From: Acidihalobacter aeolianus
Lineage (GTDB): Bacteria > Pseudomonadota > Gammaproteobacteria > DSM-5130 > Acidihalobacteraceae
DNA: 64,000 bases
Assembly (NCBI RefSeq): GCF_001753165.1
Contig: NZ_CP017448.1
Location: forward strand, 3,227,183 to 3,291,182
Direction of reading: 5' to 3'
Below the pieces are notes generated by a model that was not told where the DNA came from, ran no database searches, and saw only the letters and a program-made list of their open reading frames with translations. The translations under genes and the position numbers were made by a program. This document shows positions 46,823 to 55,028 of the stretch, in pieces; position 1 is the stretch's first letter; every line of letters starts with the position of its first letter.

Positions 46823-47371
46823 TCAAGTCGGCTCGACGACGAGGTTGACGTTTCGGCGCAGGGTGTTCGCGACCGGCGACCACACGTTGGAATGCGCAAC
46901 GATCTCATCAATGATCTCCTTGGGTGCGTCACCTTCGGCATCGATCTTTACACGCACATCCGTGAAACCCAGCGGCTTGGTCTCGTCGAGATCGCCAGTA
47001 CCCCAGACTGCGGTGACGTTGATATCGCCCTCGAGGTACACGTCCAGCTTGGTGAGCCTGACACCCTTGGCCGTGGCATTTGCATGCACGCCCACCGCAA
47101 GGCAGGCTCCGAGCGTAGCCAATACGGCTTCGGACGGATTCGGTGCGTTGTTTTCCCCCAGAAGATGCGGCGGCTCGTCGATCAGCATCGGCGCCAGATC
47201 CCTGACATAGGTCTGCATGCGGAATTGACCTTCGCATACGGTCTTTGCCTTCAGGGTGACTACGGCATTGGGGTTGGCCTTACCTTTTTCAGCCAAGGCC
47301 GACAAGCCATCGCCATCAATGGGACGAAGGTAGCTTACTGATGACTTTACGGTTTCTGCAGGTGTGCTCAT
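46823..47371 (-). CDS. OsmC family protein
   Basis: A 182-residue member of the OsmC/Ohr superfamily, thiol peroxidases that detoxify organic hydroperoxides or handle thiol compounds. Two cysteines are visible, in TVCEGQFRM near residue 45 and TLGACLAVGVHA near residue 88, the usual pair. The block NAPNPSEAVLATLGACLA is characteristic. First gene of the operon with the flavoprotein, DUF302 protein and rubredoxin reductase. A sigma54 promoter lies 41 bases upstream. Confidence 0.85.
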   Translation of the reverse strand: MSTPAETVKSSVSYLRPIDGDGLSALAEKGKANPNAVVTLKAKTVCEGQFRMQTYVRDLAPMLIDEPPHLLGENNAPNPSEAVLATLGACLAVGVHANATAKGVRLTKLDVYLEGDINVTAVWGTGDLDETKPLGFTDVRVKIDAEGDAPKEIIDEIVAHSNVWSPVANTLRRNVNLVVEPT

Positions 47372-47411
47372 GCTCGGGACTCCGCTGTGAAATGGTTTTC
47401 ACCCGAACTCA

Positions 47412-47427
47412 AGCAACGCGCATGCCA
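47412..47427 (-). promoter_or_regulatory. Sigma54 (-24/-12) promoter of the OsmC operon
   Basis: Minus-strand TGGCATGCGCGTTGCT matches the consensus TGGCACGNNNNTTGCW at all fixed positions except one (T for C). GG and GC have the required spacing. Transcription would start near 47400, about 30 bases before the OsmC ATG. The gene for a sigma54 activator lies directly upstream. Confidence 0.8.
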
Positions 47428-47487
47428 GAGGTTAATCTTCTGATTTTGTGTGAAATAAATACAATCCAGGAAACCTTGAAACCTGAA

Positions 47488-47534
47488 TTGTCGACAATGT
47501 CCCGCCGAGTGGCGCGATTGTCCATATTGTCCCG
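47488..47534. promoter_or_regulatory. Candidate activator-binding sites (UAS)
   Basis: A perfect palindrome TTGTCGACAA (47488-47497) is followed by two head-to-tail copies of ATTGTCC (47517-47523 and 47526-47532) and by the shared octamer ACAATGTC (47494-47501). The set is 60-107 bases upstream of the -24 box of the sigma54 promoter, a normal distance for enhancer sites. Binding by the neighbouring activator is inferred. Confidence 0.5.
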
Positions 47535-47539
47535 CACGC

Positions 47540-49120
47540 CTATTCCGCAATCCCCAGCTTTTGCATGCGATAGCGGAACTGACGCGGCGTCAAACCCAGA
47601 CTGATCGCCGCACGAGTCTTGTTACCCTGCTGCTGACGCAAGGCTTGCACGATGTCACCCATCTCGTCTTCACGCACCTTGGCATAGGGTCGCAACTGAT
47701 CAACAAGCGGCTGTACGACCCGTGGCTGGGATGCAGTGGCGCTATCCTGCAGGGCTGTCGCCGCAGACAACTCGTGCGCAAGTATCGTATCGACCATATC
47801 GCGCGTTATCGCATGACCACCGCTCATCAGCACCGCCCGCTTGATGACGTTTTCGAGCTGCCGGATATTGCCCGGCCAAGCATATCGATCAAGACTCTCA
47901 ACCGCCCCTGCTCCAAAGATTTTTTCCTGCCCAAATTCCTGATTGGCCGAATCCAGAAAATACTGCGCCAGGATGGCCACGTCTCCCTGGCGGGCGCGCA
48001 GTGCGGGCAGGCGGATCGGGAAAACATTGAGACGGTAGTACAGGTCCAGCCGGAATCTTCCCTCCTGAACAGCTTGCTGGAGATCCTTGTGAGTGGCAGA
48101 AACGATGCGTACGTCCACGGGAATGTCACGCGTCCCACCCACCCTTTGGATAACCTTGTATTCGAGCACGCGCAGCAACTTCGCCTGCAACTCCAGATCC
48201 AGATCACCGATTTCATCCAGGAACAGGGTGCCTCCCGAAGCGAGTTCGATTCGCCCCTGCTTGGTCGCACCGGCACCGGTGAATGCACCTTTTTCATGTC
48301 CGAAAAGCTCGGACTCAATCAGGTTGGCAGGGATGGCGGCACAATTGATGCTGACGAATGGCCCACCGGCACGCTTGCCGGCCATATGCTGCATACGCGC
48401 AAATCGTTCCTTACCGGTACCCGACTCGCCTAACAGCAGAACCGTGGTATCGGTCGTGGCCACCTGCAGCGCATACTGCACCGCCTCATGCAATGCTGGA
48501 CTCTGCCCCAGGATGCCGTAACGTGCGCCAAGGCTTTCGAGCTGATTGCGCAGAAATTGATTCTTCGAGACCAGGTCCGCGGTGCGCTCCGCGACCATAT
48601 CCTCGATCCTCAATACCTGCCCGATCAGGGTCGCAATCACCTGCAATAGACCGATATCGCTCTGAAATGCGCGTTCCCGTTTGCGCAGGCGATGCACAGC
48701 GAGCACGCCTACGGGCTTGTCCTCCCAGATGATGGGCACTGCGATGAAAGACACCGTTTCGTTCGGCAGCGTCGCCCGATCTACCGCGCGACGCAGGTAG
48801 GTGGGTTCATCGTCGATATCCTGAATCAGGGCCATCTGCCCCGTATCGAATACGCGCCCGGTGACCCCTTCGCCGATCACATAGCGGCCTCTTGCACGCT
48901 CTTCCGCAGTCAGGCCGTACGCATAGCGAATAGCCAGCGTCTGCCCATCGTGATCCGGCAGCAACACGCGGCCACGGTTCAATCCAAGCAACTGCGAAAG
49001 CAGGTGCAGTATGCCGTGAATCGCGCCAGCCGCATCGCTGCCGTGGGTAATCAGGCGCGCGGCCTCCTGCACGATCAGTAGATCCGATTCGGCCGTCGCG
49101 CTGTTCCTAGCAATGCCCAT
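47540..49120 (-). CDS. NifA-like sigma54-dependent transcriptional activator
   Basis: A 526-residue enhancer-binding protein. Residues 10-165 form a GAF sensor domain ([20 protein letters not shown] near residue 85). The AAA+ domain carries Walker A GESGTGKE near residue 220, the sigma54-contacting loop GAFTGA near residue 265, and Walker [11 protein letters not shown] near 290. ATHKD near 340 and [15 protein letters not shown] follow. The Fis-type helix-turn-helix ends the protein ([21 protein letters not shown]). The ATG at 49120 has AGGAGA upstream. With sigma54 promoters nearby it is the likely regulator of the whole 43.9-53.9 kb cluster. The signal sensed by its GAF domain is unknown. 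Confidence 0.93.
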   Translation of the reverse strand: MGIARNSATAESDLLIVQEAARLITHGSDAAGAIHGILHLLSQLLGLNRGRVLLPDHDGQTLAIRYAYGLTAEERARGRYVIGEGVTGRVFDTGQMALIQDIDDEPTYLRRAVDRATLPNETVSFIAVPIIWEDKPVGVLAVHRLRKRERAFQSDIGLLQVIATLIGQVLRIEDMVAERTADLVSKNQFLRNQLESLGARYGILGQSPALHEAVQYALQVATTDTTVLLLGESGTGKERFARMQHMAGKRAGGPFVSINCAAIPANLIESELFGHEKGAFTGAGATKQGRIELASGGTLFLDEIGDLDLELQAKLLRVLEYKVIQRVGGTRDIPVDVRIVSATHKDLQQAVQEGRFRLDLYYRLNVFPIRLPALRARQGDVAILAQYFLDSANQEFGQEKIFGAGAVESLDRYAWPGNIRQLENVIKRAVLMSGGHAITRDMVDTILAHELSAATALQDSATASQPRVVQPLVDQLRPYAKVREDEMGDIVQALRQQQGNKTRAAISLGLTPRQFRYRMQKLGIAE

Positions 49121-49286
49121 GCGAGACTCTCCTGACACCGAGGATAATTGTCAGGAGCAAAATAGGGGCCAACTCGGAATCCTGCACCCAGCCCCTCTGA
49201 GCCACAGTAGACAGTCCGCCCACCCCATCGACGCACCATACGATGGCAGCGCCGCCTCATTGGTGGGCGAACTCCCGCTTGGTCAT

Positions 49287-50156
49287 TCAGGCAGCAGCCC
49301 AGGAGGCCGGACCCGACTCGATCGGCAGACTCGGGTCGCGTGACCACTCGTTCCATGAGCCGAAATAGAGGCGGACATCCTTCACCCCTGCCTGCTTGAG
49401 TGCGACAAAGGTATTGGATGCCCGAGCGCCCTTGAAGCAATAGAGGTAGACCCGTGTGTCGGGATCTATCCCTACCGTGCGGCACTCGGCTTGCAGCTCT
49501 TCCCGGTTCTTGAATACCTGAATGCCGTCCTCGTTCGGTTTCATCATGCGATACCACTCCAGCCAGACCGCCCCGGGTATGCGGCCCTTGCGCGGACAAA
49601 AGTCCACGCCATACGGCGATGAGCTGGTACCCACCCACTCGTCGACGTCGCGAACATCCAGAATCACAACCTGTGGGTCGTCAATGGCCGCCAACATATC
49701 CTCCTGCGTCAGCATCACACCGGCGGCCGCTTCGTCTATTGGGCAGGTCTTGGCAGTCGTTTCGGGCACGTCCGTTGTCGTCGACAACCCGGACGCGAGC
49801 CATGCATCGTATCCGCCATGCAAGATCGACGCACTGGGATAACCCAGAAATTGCAGCAAGAAATAACCTCGGCAAGACTGACCGAAGCCGGTATTCATGC
49901 TCTGCTCATACAGCACGACCGTCTCCTTGCCGGATACGCCTGCCGCACCAAAAGCCTCGGAAAACTTGCCTCGCAATGCAGCAAGCCCTTCCTTGGAGGA
50001 AGTCGCAAGATAAGTGAAAATTTCGTGGATATTTACCGCGCCCGGGATATGTCCCTCCGCATAGGCGGCAGGCGACCGAGTATCGACGATTACCGTAGAG
50101 ACAGAGGCCTGCAGCTGTTGCAGTTCGCTGGGCGAAACAAGTGTATTGCCAGACAT
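49287..50156 (-). CDS. Tandem rhodanese sulfurtransferase
   Basis: A 289-residue protein of two rhodanese domains. The first (residues 1-130) begins with LVSPSELQQL and has STVIVDTRSPAAYAEGHIPGAVNI, but no catalytic loop Cys in the usual place. The second (about 145-280) has VVILDVRDVDEWVG and the active loop YCFKGARASNT, with Cys near residue 239. It can move sulfane sulfur from thiosulfate or similar donors to cyanide or thiols. No signal peptide is seen. The ATG at 50156 has a perfect AGGAGG. Place in a cyanase and ABC transporter cluster suggests work on thiocyanate, cyanide or related sulfur species, which is inference. Confidence 0.88.
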   Translation of the reverse strand: MSGNTLVSPSELQQLQASVSTVIVDTRSPAAYAEGHIPGAVNIHEIFTYLATSSKEGLAALRGKFSEAFGAAGVSGKETVVLYEQSMNTGFGQSCRGYFLLQFLGYPSASILHGGYDAWLASGLSTTTDVPETTAKTCPIDEAAAGVMLTQEDMLAAIDDPQVVILDVRDVDEWVGTSSSPYGVDFCPRKGRIPGAVWLEWYRMMKPNEDGIQVFKNREELQAECRTVGIDPDTRVYLYCFKGARASNTFVALKQAGVKDVRLYFGSWNEWSRDPSLPIESGPASWAAA

Positions 50157-50259
50157 TACATTCCTCCTATTGGGATGTGCATCGATCGGATCAATATTCA
50201 ATACGGATTAAATCCATGAAGTCGAATTGTCTACTTCGTGGGACGCAAACCGTGGCAAC

Positions 50260-51093
50260 CTAGTCCTCGCGGTGCCAGCTGAACTGACGGATCATCGCGA
50301 CGCAAATCGCATCAAGACAAAATCCAATGGCGCCGATGACCAATACGATGGCGGTCACCGTGCTGTAATCGAATTCATCGCGTGCATCATTGATCGCATA
50401 GCCCAATCCACTTGTGACGCCCAAGTATTCTGCAGGCACCAGAACGATCCAGGCGACGCCGAGCGCCAGCCGTATGCCCGAGAAAATATCCTGGGCAATA
50501 GCGGGAATAACGATCCTGCGCAGGAGCTGAAAACCGCTTCCGCCCAAATTTCTGGCAACCTTGAACCAAACCGGGTCGATGCGCCTTACACCCTGCGCCG
50601 TAGAAAACAATACCGGCCATACGGCAGCCATCGTGATCAGGAAAACAATGGCGCCATTCCAACTTGGAAATACCAGGACCGCGACCGGCATCCAAGACAG
50701 CGGACTGATCATCCTGAGAAATTGGAAGGGCACATGGGTCATTTCGCGAATCGGGGGCTTTAAACCTACCGAGATGCCGATTGGCACACCGATCACGATT
50801 GCCCAGAACAACCCCATCGCGATGCGATACAGGCTCGGCCCGGCGATGCCCCACAGTTGGCCAGTCATTATGAGATGCCACAAAGTGCGCAGCGTCGGCG
50901 CCGGCGCAAAACCACCGAAGGAAGATATACTGCGATCATGCTGCAGCCAGTATCCACCCAGCCACCACAATCCAAACAACACCAACATCCCAGCCAAGGG
51001 ATAGAACACGCGTTTGCTCCAGCGAGCACCCCGGGGCCGGCCACGCATCGGAAGCGGAACCGCGGCCAGTGCCGCATCGCCTCCGTTGCTCAT
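50260..51093 (-). CDS. NitT/TauT-type ABC transporter permease
   Basis: Inner-membrane permease of 277 residues with about six transmembrane helices. The EAA-type loop for ATPase contact is seen as ARNLGGSGFQLLRRIVIPAIAQDIFSGIRLALGVAW, near residue 180-215 (as blocks). It overlaps the end of the substrate-binding protein gene by 4 bases and is followed after 103 bases by the rhodanese gene. Related permeases carry nitrate, cyanate, sulfonates or taurine. Confidence 0.88.
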   Translation of the reverse strand: MSNGGDAALAAVPLPMRGRPRGARWSKRVFYPLAGMLVLFGLWWLGGYWLQHDRSISSFGGFAPAPTLRTLWHLIMTGQLWGIAGPSLYRIAMGLFWAIVIGVPIGISVGLKPPIREMTHVPFQFLRMISPLSWMPVAVLVFPSWNGAIVFLITMAAVWPVLFSTAQGVRRIDPVWFKVARNLGGSGFQLLRRIVIPAIAQDIFSGIRLALGVAWIVLVPAEYLGVTSGLGYAINDARDEFDYSTVTAIVLVIGAIGFCLDAICVAMIRQFSWHRED

Positions 51094-52382
51094 ATCTTGA
51101 CCACCTCATTCCGGAGATATTTGTCATAGGGGTCTACGCCATAGACCGTAGACCATTTGCGCCAGTCTCCATGACGCAATATCGCTTCCTTCACATACCG
51201 GTACTCGACAAGATCCTTGACCACGAAATCCGGATCGAGATTTTTCAAAAATGTCTTATCCCCCGTGACGACCGTCTTATTCATCTCCCTCACCATCAAC
51301 TTGGTGGCAGACGGGTAGGGCCATGGCTGAAAGTCGATACGACCGTCGCCCCATTGAGCCACATGTTGTATCGCAGGTGGATCCGCATAATATTTTTCGT
51401 CATAAAATGTCATTGCCCGTTCGACGACCTTGGCCGGCATGGGCAGATACCCCTTCCCATCCTTGGACATCATGTGCGCCACTTCGCGTTTATGGCTCTG
51501 TGCATAGACTTCCGCGCGTACCACGGCATTCATGACCTTCTGCGTCCACGCCGGTTTGCGCGCGACTGTGTGTTCATTCATGCAGACGACACAACAAGGA
51601 TGGTTTTCCCACATGTCACCTGAAAACCGGAGAATTTTCCCGCCCACGAATAGTTCGCCAGCGGCATTGAATGGCTCGGCAACGATATAGGCATCAATTT
51701 TCCTGCTTGCCAGAGCAGGTGGCATCTCCGGCGGCGCAAGCACGATGAGATTGACTTCGTCCTTTGCCAATGGCGCACTTTGCGGCTTGATCACCGCCTT
51801 TAGGCCGACTCGCCTAAGCGCCATCTGCAATAGTACGTTATGGGTGGAATACCAATAGGGGACGGCGACCTGCTTCTGCGCCAGAATACTGAATTCTTCA
51901 GGCCCGCGACCATCGAGTGTCTTGGCGTCGCGAGAAGACCAAACATGCGGTCCGACAAGCACACCGGAGCCGTTAACGTGTGCCCAGCCAGTGATTTTCA
52001 CTGGAAATTTGTTGTTGTAACGCATCCAGATCGGTATCGGGATCAGCAAATGCACCAGATTGAATTTTCCAGCCGCGAAACTTTCAACGAGCGGAGACCA
52101 GCCTTGAATCAATGTAGGCCTGACGGATTCGAGTCCCTCGTCTTCAAAATATTTCATCTCATGGGCCACGAGTAGCGCAGTGGCATCCGTAATCGGCAGG
52201 TAGCCTATCCTGACCACATCGTCATCAGGCGGTGTATCTGCAAATGCGTTACCGGGAAAAAGTCCACTCGCCGCAGCCAACCCGCCGGCGGCCAGCAAAT
52301 CCATGAGAAAATCACGTCGACTCATTTCATGCTGGAAGACATATTCCATATCCTTGTCTTTGCCTGCTAATTCATTCATCAA
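51090..52382 (-). CDS. Tat-exported NrtA/SsuA-like substrate-binding protein
   Basis: A 430-residue periplasmic solute-binding protein. A twin-arginine signal SRRDFLMDLLAAGG is followed by an AFA cleavage region near residue 48. The mature part has IGYLPITDATALLVAHEMKYFEDEG, typical of the NrtA/CmpA/CynA branch, and GPHVWSSRDAKTLDGRG. The length fits the nitrate/cyanate/bicarbonate-binding group better than the shorter TauA/SsuA group. Starts within an 11-residue hydrophilic leader; a later Met (MEYVF) is an alternative start. Located between permease and ATPase genes. Cyanate is the best-guess ligand because cyanase is next door. Confidence 0.85.
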   Translation of the reverse strand: MMNELAGKDKDMEYVFQHEMSRRDFLMDLLAAGGLAAASGLFPGNAFADTPPDDDVVRIGYLPITDATALLVAHEMKYFEDEGLESVRPTLIQGWSPLVESFAAGKFNLVHLLIPIPIWMRYNNKFPVKITGWAHVNGSGVLVGPHVWSSRDAKTLDGRGPEEFSILAQKQVAVPYWYSTHNVLLQMALRRVGLKAVIKPQSAPLAKDEVNLIVLAPPEMPPALASRKIDAYIVAEPFNAAGELFVGGKILRFSGDMWENHPCCVVCMNEHTVARKPAWTQKVMNAVVRAEVYAQSHKREVAHMMSKDGKGYLPMPAKVVERAMTFYDEKYYADPPAIQHVAQWGDGRIDFQPWPYPSATKLMVREMNKTVVTGDKTFLKNLDPDFVVKDLVEYRYVKEAILRHGDWRKWSTVYGVDPYDKYLRNEVVKI

Positions 52383-52424
52383 TCAAGGCCTCTTCATTAC
52401 CCGATAAACCCTTTCTGGAATTAT

Positions 52425-53228
52425 TTATGCCGCCGCCTGCGGTGACGATCCACCGCTTGTTGCAAGGTCCGCAGGATTAGATACAACAGACCCCGACAGT
52501 TGACTGAATATTCGCATCAGACGCTCTCGCGTCCGAATGAAATCGGCCCCCACACGGTCGCGTGGAAAACTCATATCCATTTTTATCGAGCTTGCAATGC
52601 GCCCTGGATCCGCCACCATAATCAATACCCGGTCCGCCATCGCGACAGCCTCGTCGATGTCATGGGTAACGAGCACGAGCGTAATCCCGTTTTCCCGGGC
52701 TATTCTCGCAACGTCCTCCTGTAGCGAGGCGCGCGTGAAGGCATCAAGTGCGGAGAATGGCTCGTCCAGCAGCAAGACGTCAGGGGAGGTGGCCAATGAG
52801 CGGGCCAATGCCACCCGTTGCTGTTGCCCTCCCGATAGATCGCCAACACGTGCGTCCGACTTATCGGCCAGGCCGGTCATCGCCAGCAACCGTTCGATCA
52901 AGGCAATATCGCGCTTCCCTGCAAATGCAAGACCCAGTTCGGCATTCTGGCGAACGCTCATCCAGGGAAAAAGCGATGGCTTCTGGAACATCATGTTCCA
53001 TTTGGCGCTCGGCTTCGTAACCTGCGAACCATTGATCCGCACGCAGCCATCGCTCGCCATCTGCAATCCGGAAATCATGTGCAGCAAGGTCGACTTGCCG
53101 CAGCCGCTTCTTCCAATCAATGCCACTTGTTCACCAGGGGCAATATCAAGATCGATATTCTGGAGCACGGGTGCATGCTGCCCCCTGAATGTATGTGACA
53201 AAAAATCGATCGAAATCCTGGCACCCAT
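52425..53228 (-). CDS. NitT/TauT-type ABC transporter ATPase
   Basis: A 267-residue ATPase. Walker A GRSGCGKST at residues 38-46, the Q-loop in the FQKPSLFPWMS block near residue 80, the signature LSGGQQQR near residue 129, Walker B LLLDEPFSAL near residue 152 and the switch His in VTHDIDEA. It is the first gene of the transporter operon and is read from the sigma54 promoter at 53260-53275. GGAG lies upstream of the ATG. Confidence 0.92.
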   Translation of the reverse strand: MGARISIDFLSHTFRGQHAPVLQNIDLDIAPGEQVALIGRSGCGKSTLLHMISGLQMASDGCVRINGSQVTKPSAKWNMMFQKPSLFPWMSVRQNAELGLAFAGKRDIALIERLLAMTGLADKSDARVGDLSGGQQQRVALARSLATSPDVLLLDEPFSALDAFTRASLQEDVARIARENGITLVLVTHDIDEAVAMADRVLIMVADPGRIASSIKMDMSFPRDRVGADFIRTRERLMRIFSQLSGSVVSNPADLATSGGSSPQAAA

Positions 53229-53259
53229 GTTCGCACTCCGACTGATGTCAACCGGAAGT

Positions 53260-53275
53260 AGCAGAGATCATGCCA
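53260..53275 (-). promoter_or_regulatory. Sigma54 (-24/-12) promoter of the ABC operon
   Basis: Minus-strand TGGCATGATCTCTGCT matches TGGCACGNNNNTTGCW apart from C for T in the first base of the -12 element and T for C in the -24 element. The GG and GC spacing is the same as in the other two matches. It lies 32 bases upstream of the ATPase ATG. Confidence 0.65.
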
Positions 53276-53349
53276 TTGAAGCTGACACCGCTTTATCTAC
53301 TTCGGATGCGTCGTTGCGCCCTATTCGCCGGCTTTCAGCACGACCAATG

Positions 53350-53372
53350 GCAACAATGTCAAACAAAGTTGC
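53350..53372. promoter_or_regulatory. Dyad between the divergent sigma54 promoters
   Basis: GCAAC (53350-53354) and GTTGC (53368-53372) form an inverted repeat with 13 bases between. The interior contains ACAATGTC (53353-53360), the same octamer found upstream of the OsmC promoter. It lies 65 bases before the cyanase -24 box and 77 bases before the ABC -24 box, so one site could serve both. Confidence 0.45.
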
Positions 53373-53425
53373 TGGGTAGCCTTGCCAATCATCCATCCTC
53401 CTCAGACCCATTGCGGAATTTGCCA

Positions 53426-53441
53426 TGGCATCGGATTTGCT
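53426..53441 (+). promoter_or_regulatory. Sigma54 (-24/-12) promoter of cyanase
   Basis: TGGCATCGGATTTGCT matches the -24/-12 consensus with intact GG and GC elements and correct spacing (TGGCA, 6 bases, TTGCT). It lies 46 bases before the cyanase ATG, giving a start near 53452. An in-frame ATG at 53425 overlaps this element and is not the gene start. Confidence 0.8.
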
Positions 53442-53487
53442 GATCTCTCGGCAACCCTGCATAGCCACCCATGAGAGGTTCCGCACA

Positions 53488-53928
53488 ATGACCAAAAACG
53501 AAATGCGTATCGCCATACTTGGCGCCAAACAAAAACTGGGGCTCAGCTGGGACGCACTGGCCGGCGTTACCGGGCTGTCCGCGGAATTCACATGCTCCGT
53601 TTGTCTGGGCATGAACAGCATGCAGGAGGCGCCAGCGAATGCACTTTGTTCCGCACTTGACCTACCATCCCAGGTCGCGACCGCGTTACAGGCCTGCCCT
53701 ATGAAGGAATGGGATAAAACGGTGCCGACAGATCCACTGATTTATCGTTTCTATGAGATCACCGGTGTTTATGGTGAAACCATCAAGGAAATCATCCATG
53801 AGAAATTCGGCGACGGGATCATGAGCGCCATCGATTTCACCTTGAAGATCGACAAGGAGGAAAATCCCAAGGGTGATCGTGTCGTCGTCACGCTGAATGG
53901 CAAATTCCTGCCCTATAAATCCTGGTAA
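53488..53928 (+). CDS. cynS: Cyanate hydratase (cyanase)
   Basis: Decomposes cyanate with bicarbonate to ammonia and CO2. The 146-residue protein has the N-terminal helical region and the conserved catalytic block DPLIYRFYEITGVYGETIKEIIHEKFGDGIMSAIDF (as separate pieces), with the Arg, Glu and Ser of the active site all present. GAGAGG lies upstream of the ATG at 53488. Divergent from the ABC operon and read from its own sigma54 promoter. In cyanobacteria and sulfur bacteria cyanase travels with NrtA-type transporters, as here. Confidence 0.95.
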   Translation: MTKNEMRIAILGAKQKLGLSWDALAGVTGLSAEFTCSVCLGMNSMQEAPANALCSALDLPSQVATALQACPMKEWDKTVPTDPLIYRFYEITGVYGETIKEIIHEKFGDGIMSAIDFTLKIDKEENPKGDRVVVTLNGKFLPYKSW

Positions 53929-54077
53929 TCTCCATAGGTCGTCCTGTTGTATTCCGATCGACTTAGCGGAAATAAGATTTCCTCAAGCACTGACGTATAC
54001 GTTATTCTCCACGCCTGCAAACCCCTCGTGCGGTACGTATAAAACGCGCCGCACTCCCGTTTTCCCGAGGAACCCCG

Positions 54078-55028
54078 ATGTCCGACGACGGCTCCACGCG
54101 CAGCGGCCTGCTGTTCGGGATCACGGCCTATTCGCTGTGGGGCGTGTTCCCGCTGTACTTCATGCTGCTCGCCTTCGCCTCGTCGATCGAGATCGTGGCG
54201 GATCGCATCCTCTGGTCGCTGGCCTTGTGCAGTCTCATTCTCGCGGCCACCGGCCGGCTGGGCGACGTGGTCCGGATGCTGCGAGCGCCGCGCGATCTCG
54301 GCTACCTCGCCACAGCCGCCTTCTTCATCAGCCTGAACTGGCTGGGTTACGTCTATGCCGCCAATCACGGGCAGGTGCTGCAGGCCTCGCTGGGATACTT
54401 CATCAACCCGCTGGTCACGGTGCTGCTCGCCGTGGTGATCCTGCGCGAGCGGTTACGGCCGCTACAGTGGGCAGCCATCGGCCTGGCACTGGTCGCGGTG
54501 CTCTGCATCGGCGTCGCCTACGGGCATCCGCCGTGGATCGCGCTGTTGCTGGCCTTCAGCTTCGGGTTTTACGGCCTGGCCAAGAAGTTCGCCGGACGTC
54601 GCGTGGGCGCGGTGCAAAGCCTGACCATCGAAACCCTGCTGCTCAGTCCGCTGGCGCTGCTGGTGCTGCTGTGGCTGGGCGCACACGGCGAGACTCACTT
54701 CACCGACCACGGGCTGAGCTCGATGCTGCTGCTCGCCTCGACCGGCGTGGTCACCACCGTGCCGCTGACCAGCTTCGCCGCCGCCGCGCGCCGCCTACCG
54801 CTGAGCACGCTCGGCATGCTCCAGTACATCGCGCCGATCCTGCAGTTCATCGTGGGCTATGCGGTGGTGCACGAACCGATGTCGCCGCTGCGCTGGGTCG
54901 GCTTCGCGCTGATCTGGGTCGCACTCGTCGTGTTCAGCGCAGACGCCCTGCTCGCGGGACGCCGAGTGCGCCGGCCCGACGGTGCGACCGCTGCCGCGCT
55001 GGCGCCGCTCAAGCGCGATCCGGGCTGA
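54078..55028 (+). CDS. rarD: RarD-type EamA transporter
   Basis: Inner-membrane drug/metabolite transporter, 316 residues with about ten helices. The opening GLLFGITAYSLWGVFPLYFMLL and the block SLNWLGYVYAANHGQVLQASLGYFINPLV near residue 92 (as pieces) are typical of the RarD group. Substrate unknown. Base composition returns to GC-rich here after the cyanase region. The 149-base gap before it holds nothing I can support. Its end overlaps the HDAC gene by 20 bases. Confidence 0.9.
   Translation: MSDDGSTRSGLLFGITAYSLWGVFPLYFMLLAFASSIEIVADRILWSLALCSLILAATGRLGDVVRMLRAPRDLGYLATAAFFISLNWLGYVYAANHGQVLQASLGYFINPLVTVLLAVVILRERLRPLQWAAIGLALVAVLCIGVAYGHPPWIALLLAFSFGFYGLAKKFAGRRVGAVQSLTIETLLLSPLALLVLLWLGAHGETHFTDHGLSSMLLLASTGVVTTVPLTSFAAAARRLPLSTLGMLQYIAPILQFIVGYAVVHEPMSPLRWVGFALIWVALVVFSADALLAGRRVRRPDGATAAALAPLKRDPG

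Noticed and set aside
46800-46883. An upstream start (46883) for the flavoprotein
   Set aside because: It would overlap the OsmC gene by 61 bases. The GTG at 46799 has a GGAGGAG site at good distance.
50224-50285. A GAATTGTC motif and a weak sigma54-like sequence upstream of the rhodanese gene
   Set aside because: The minus-strand sequence near 50261-50275 lacks the GG of the -24 element. The rhodanese is more simply read from the ABC operon promoter.
53425-53487. An earlier in-frame ATG for cyanase at 53425
   Set aside because: It falls in the sigma54 promoter, upstream of the expected transcript start. The start at 53488 has a ribosome-binding site and gives the normal protein length.
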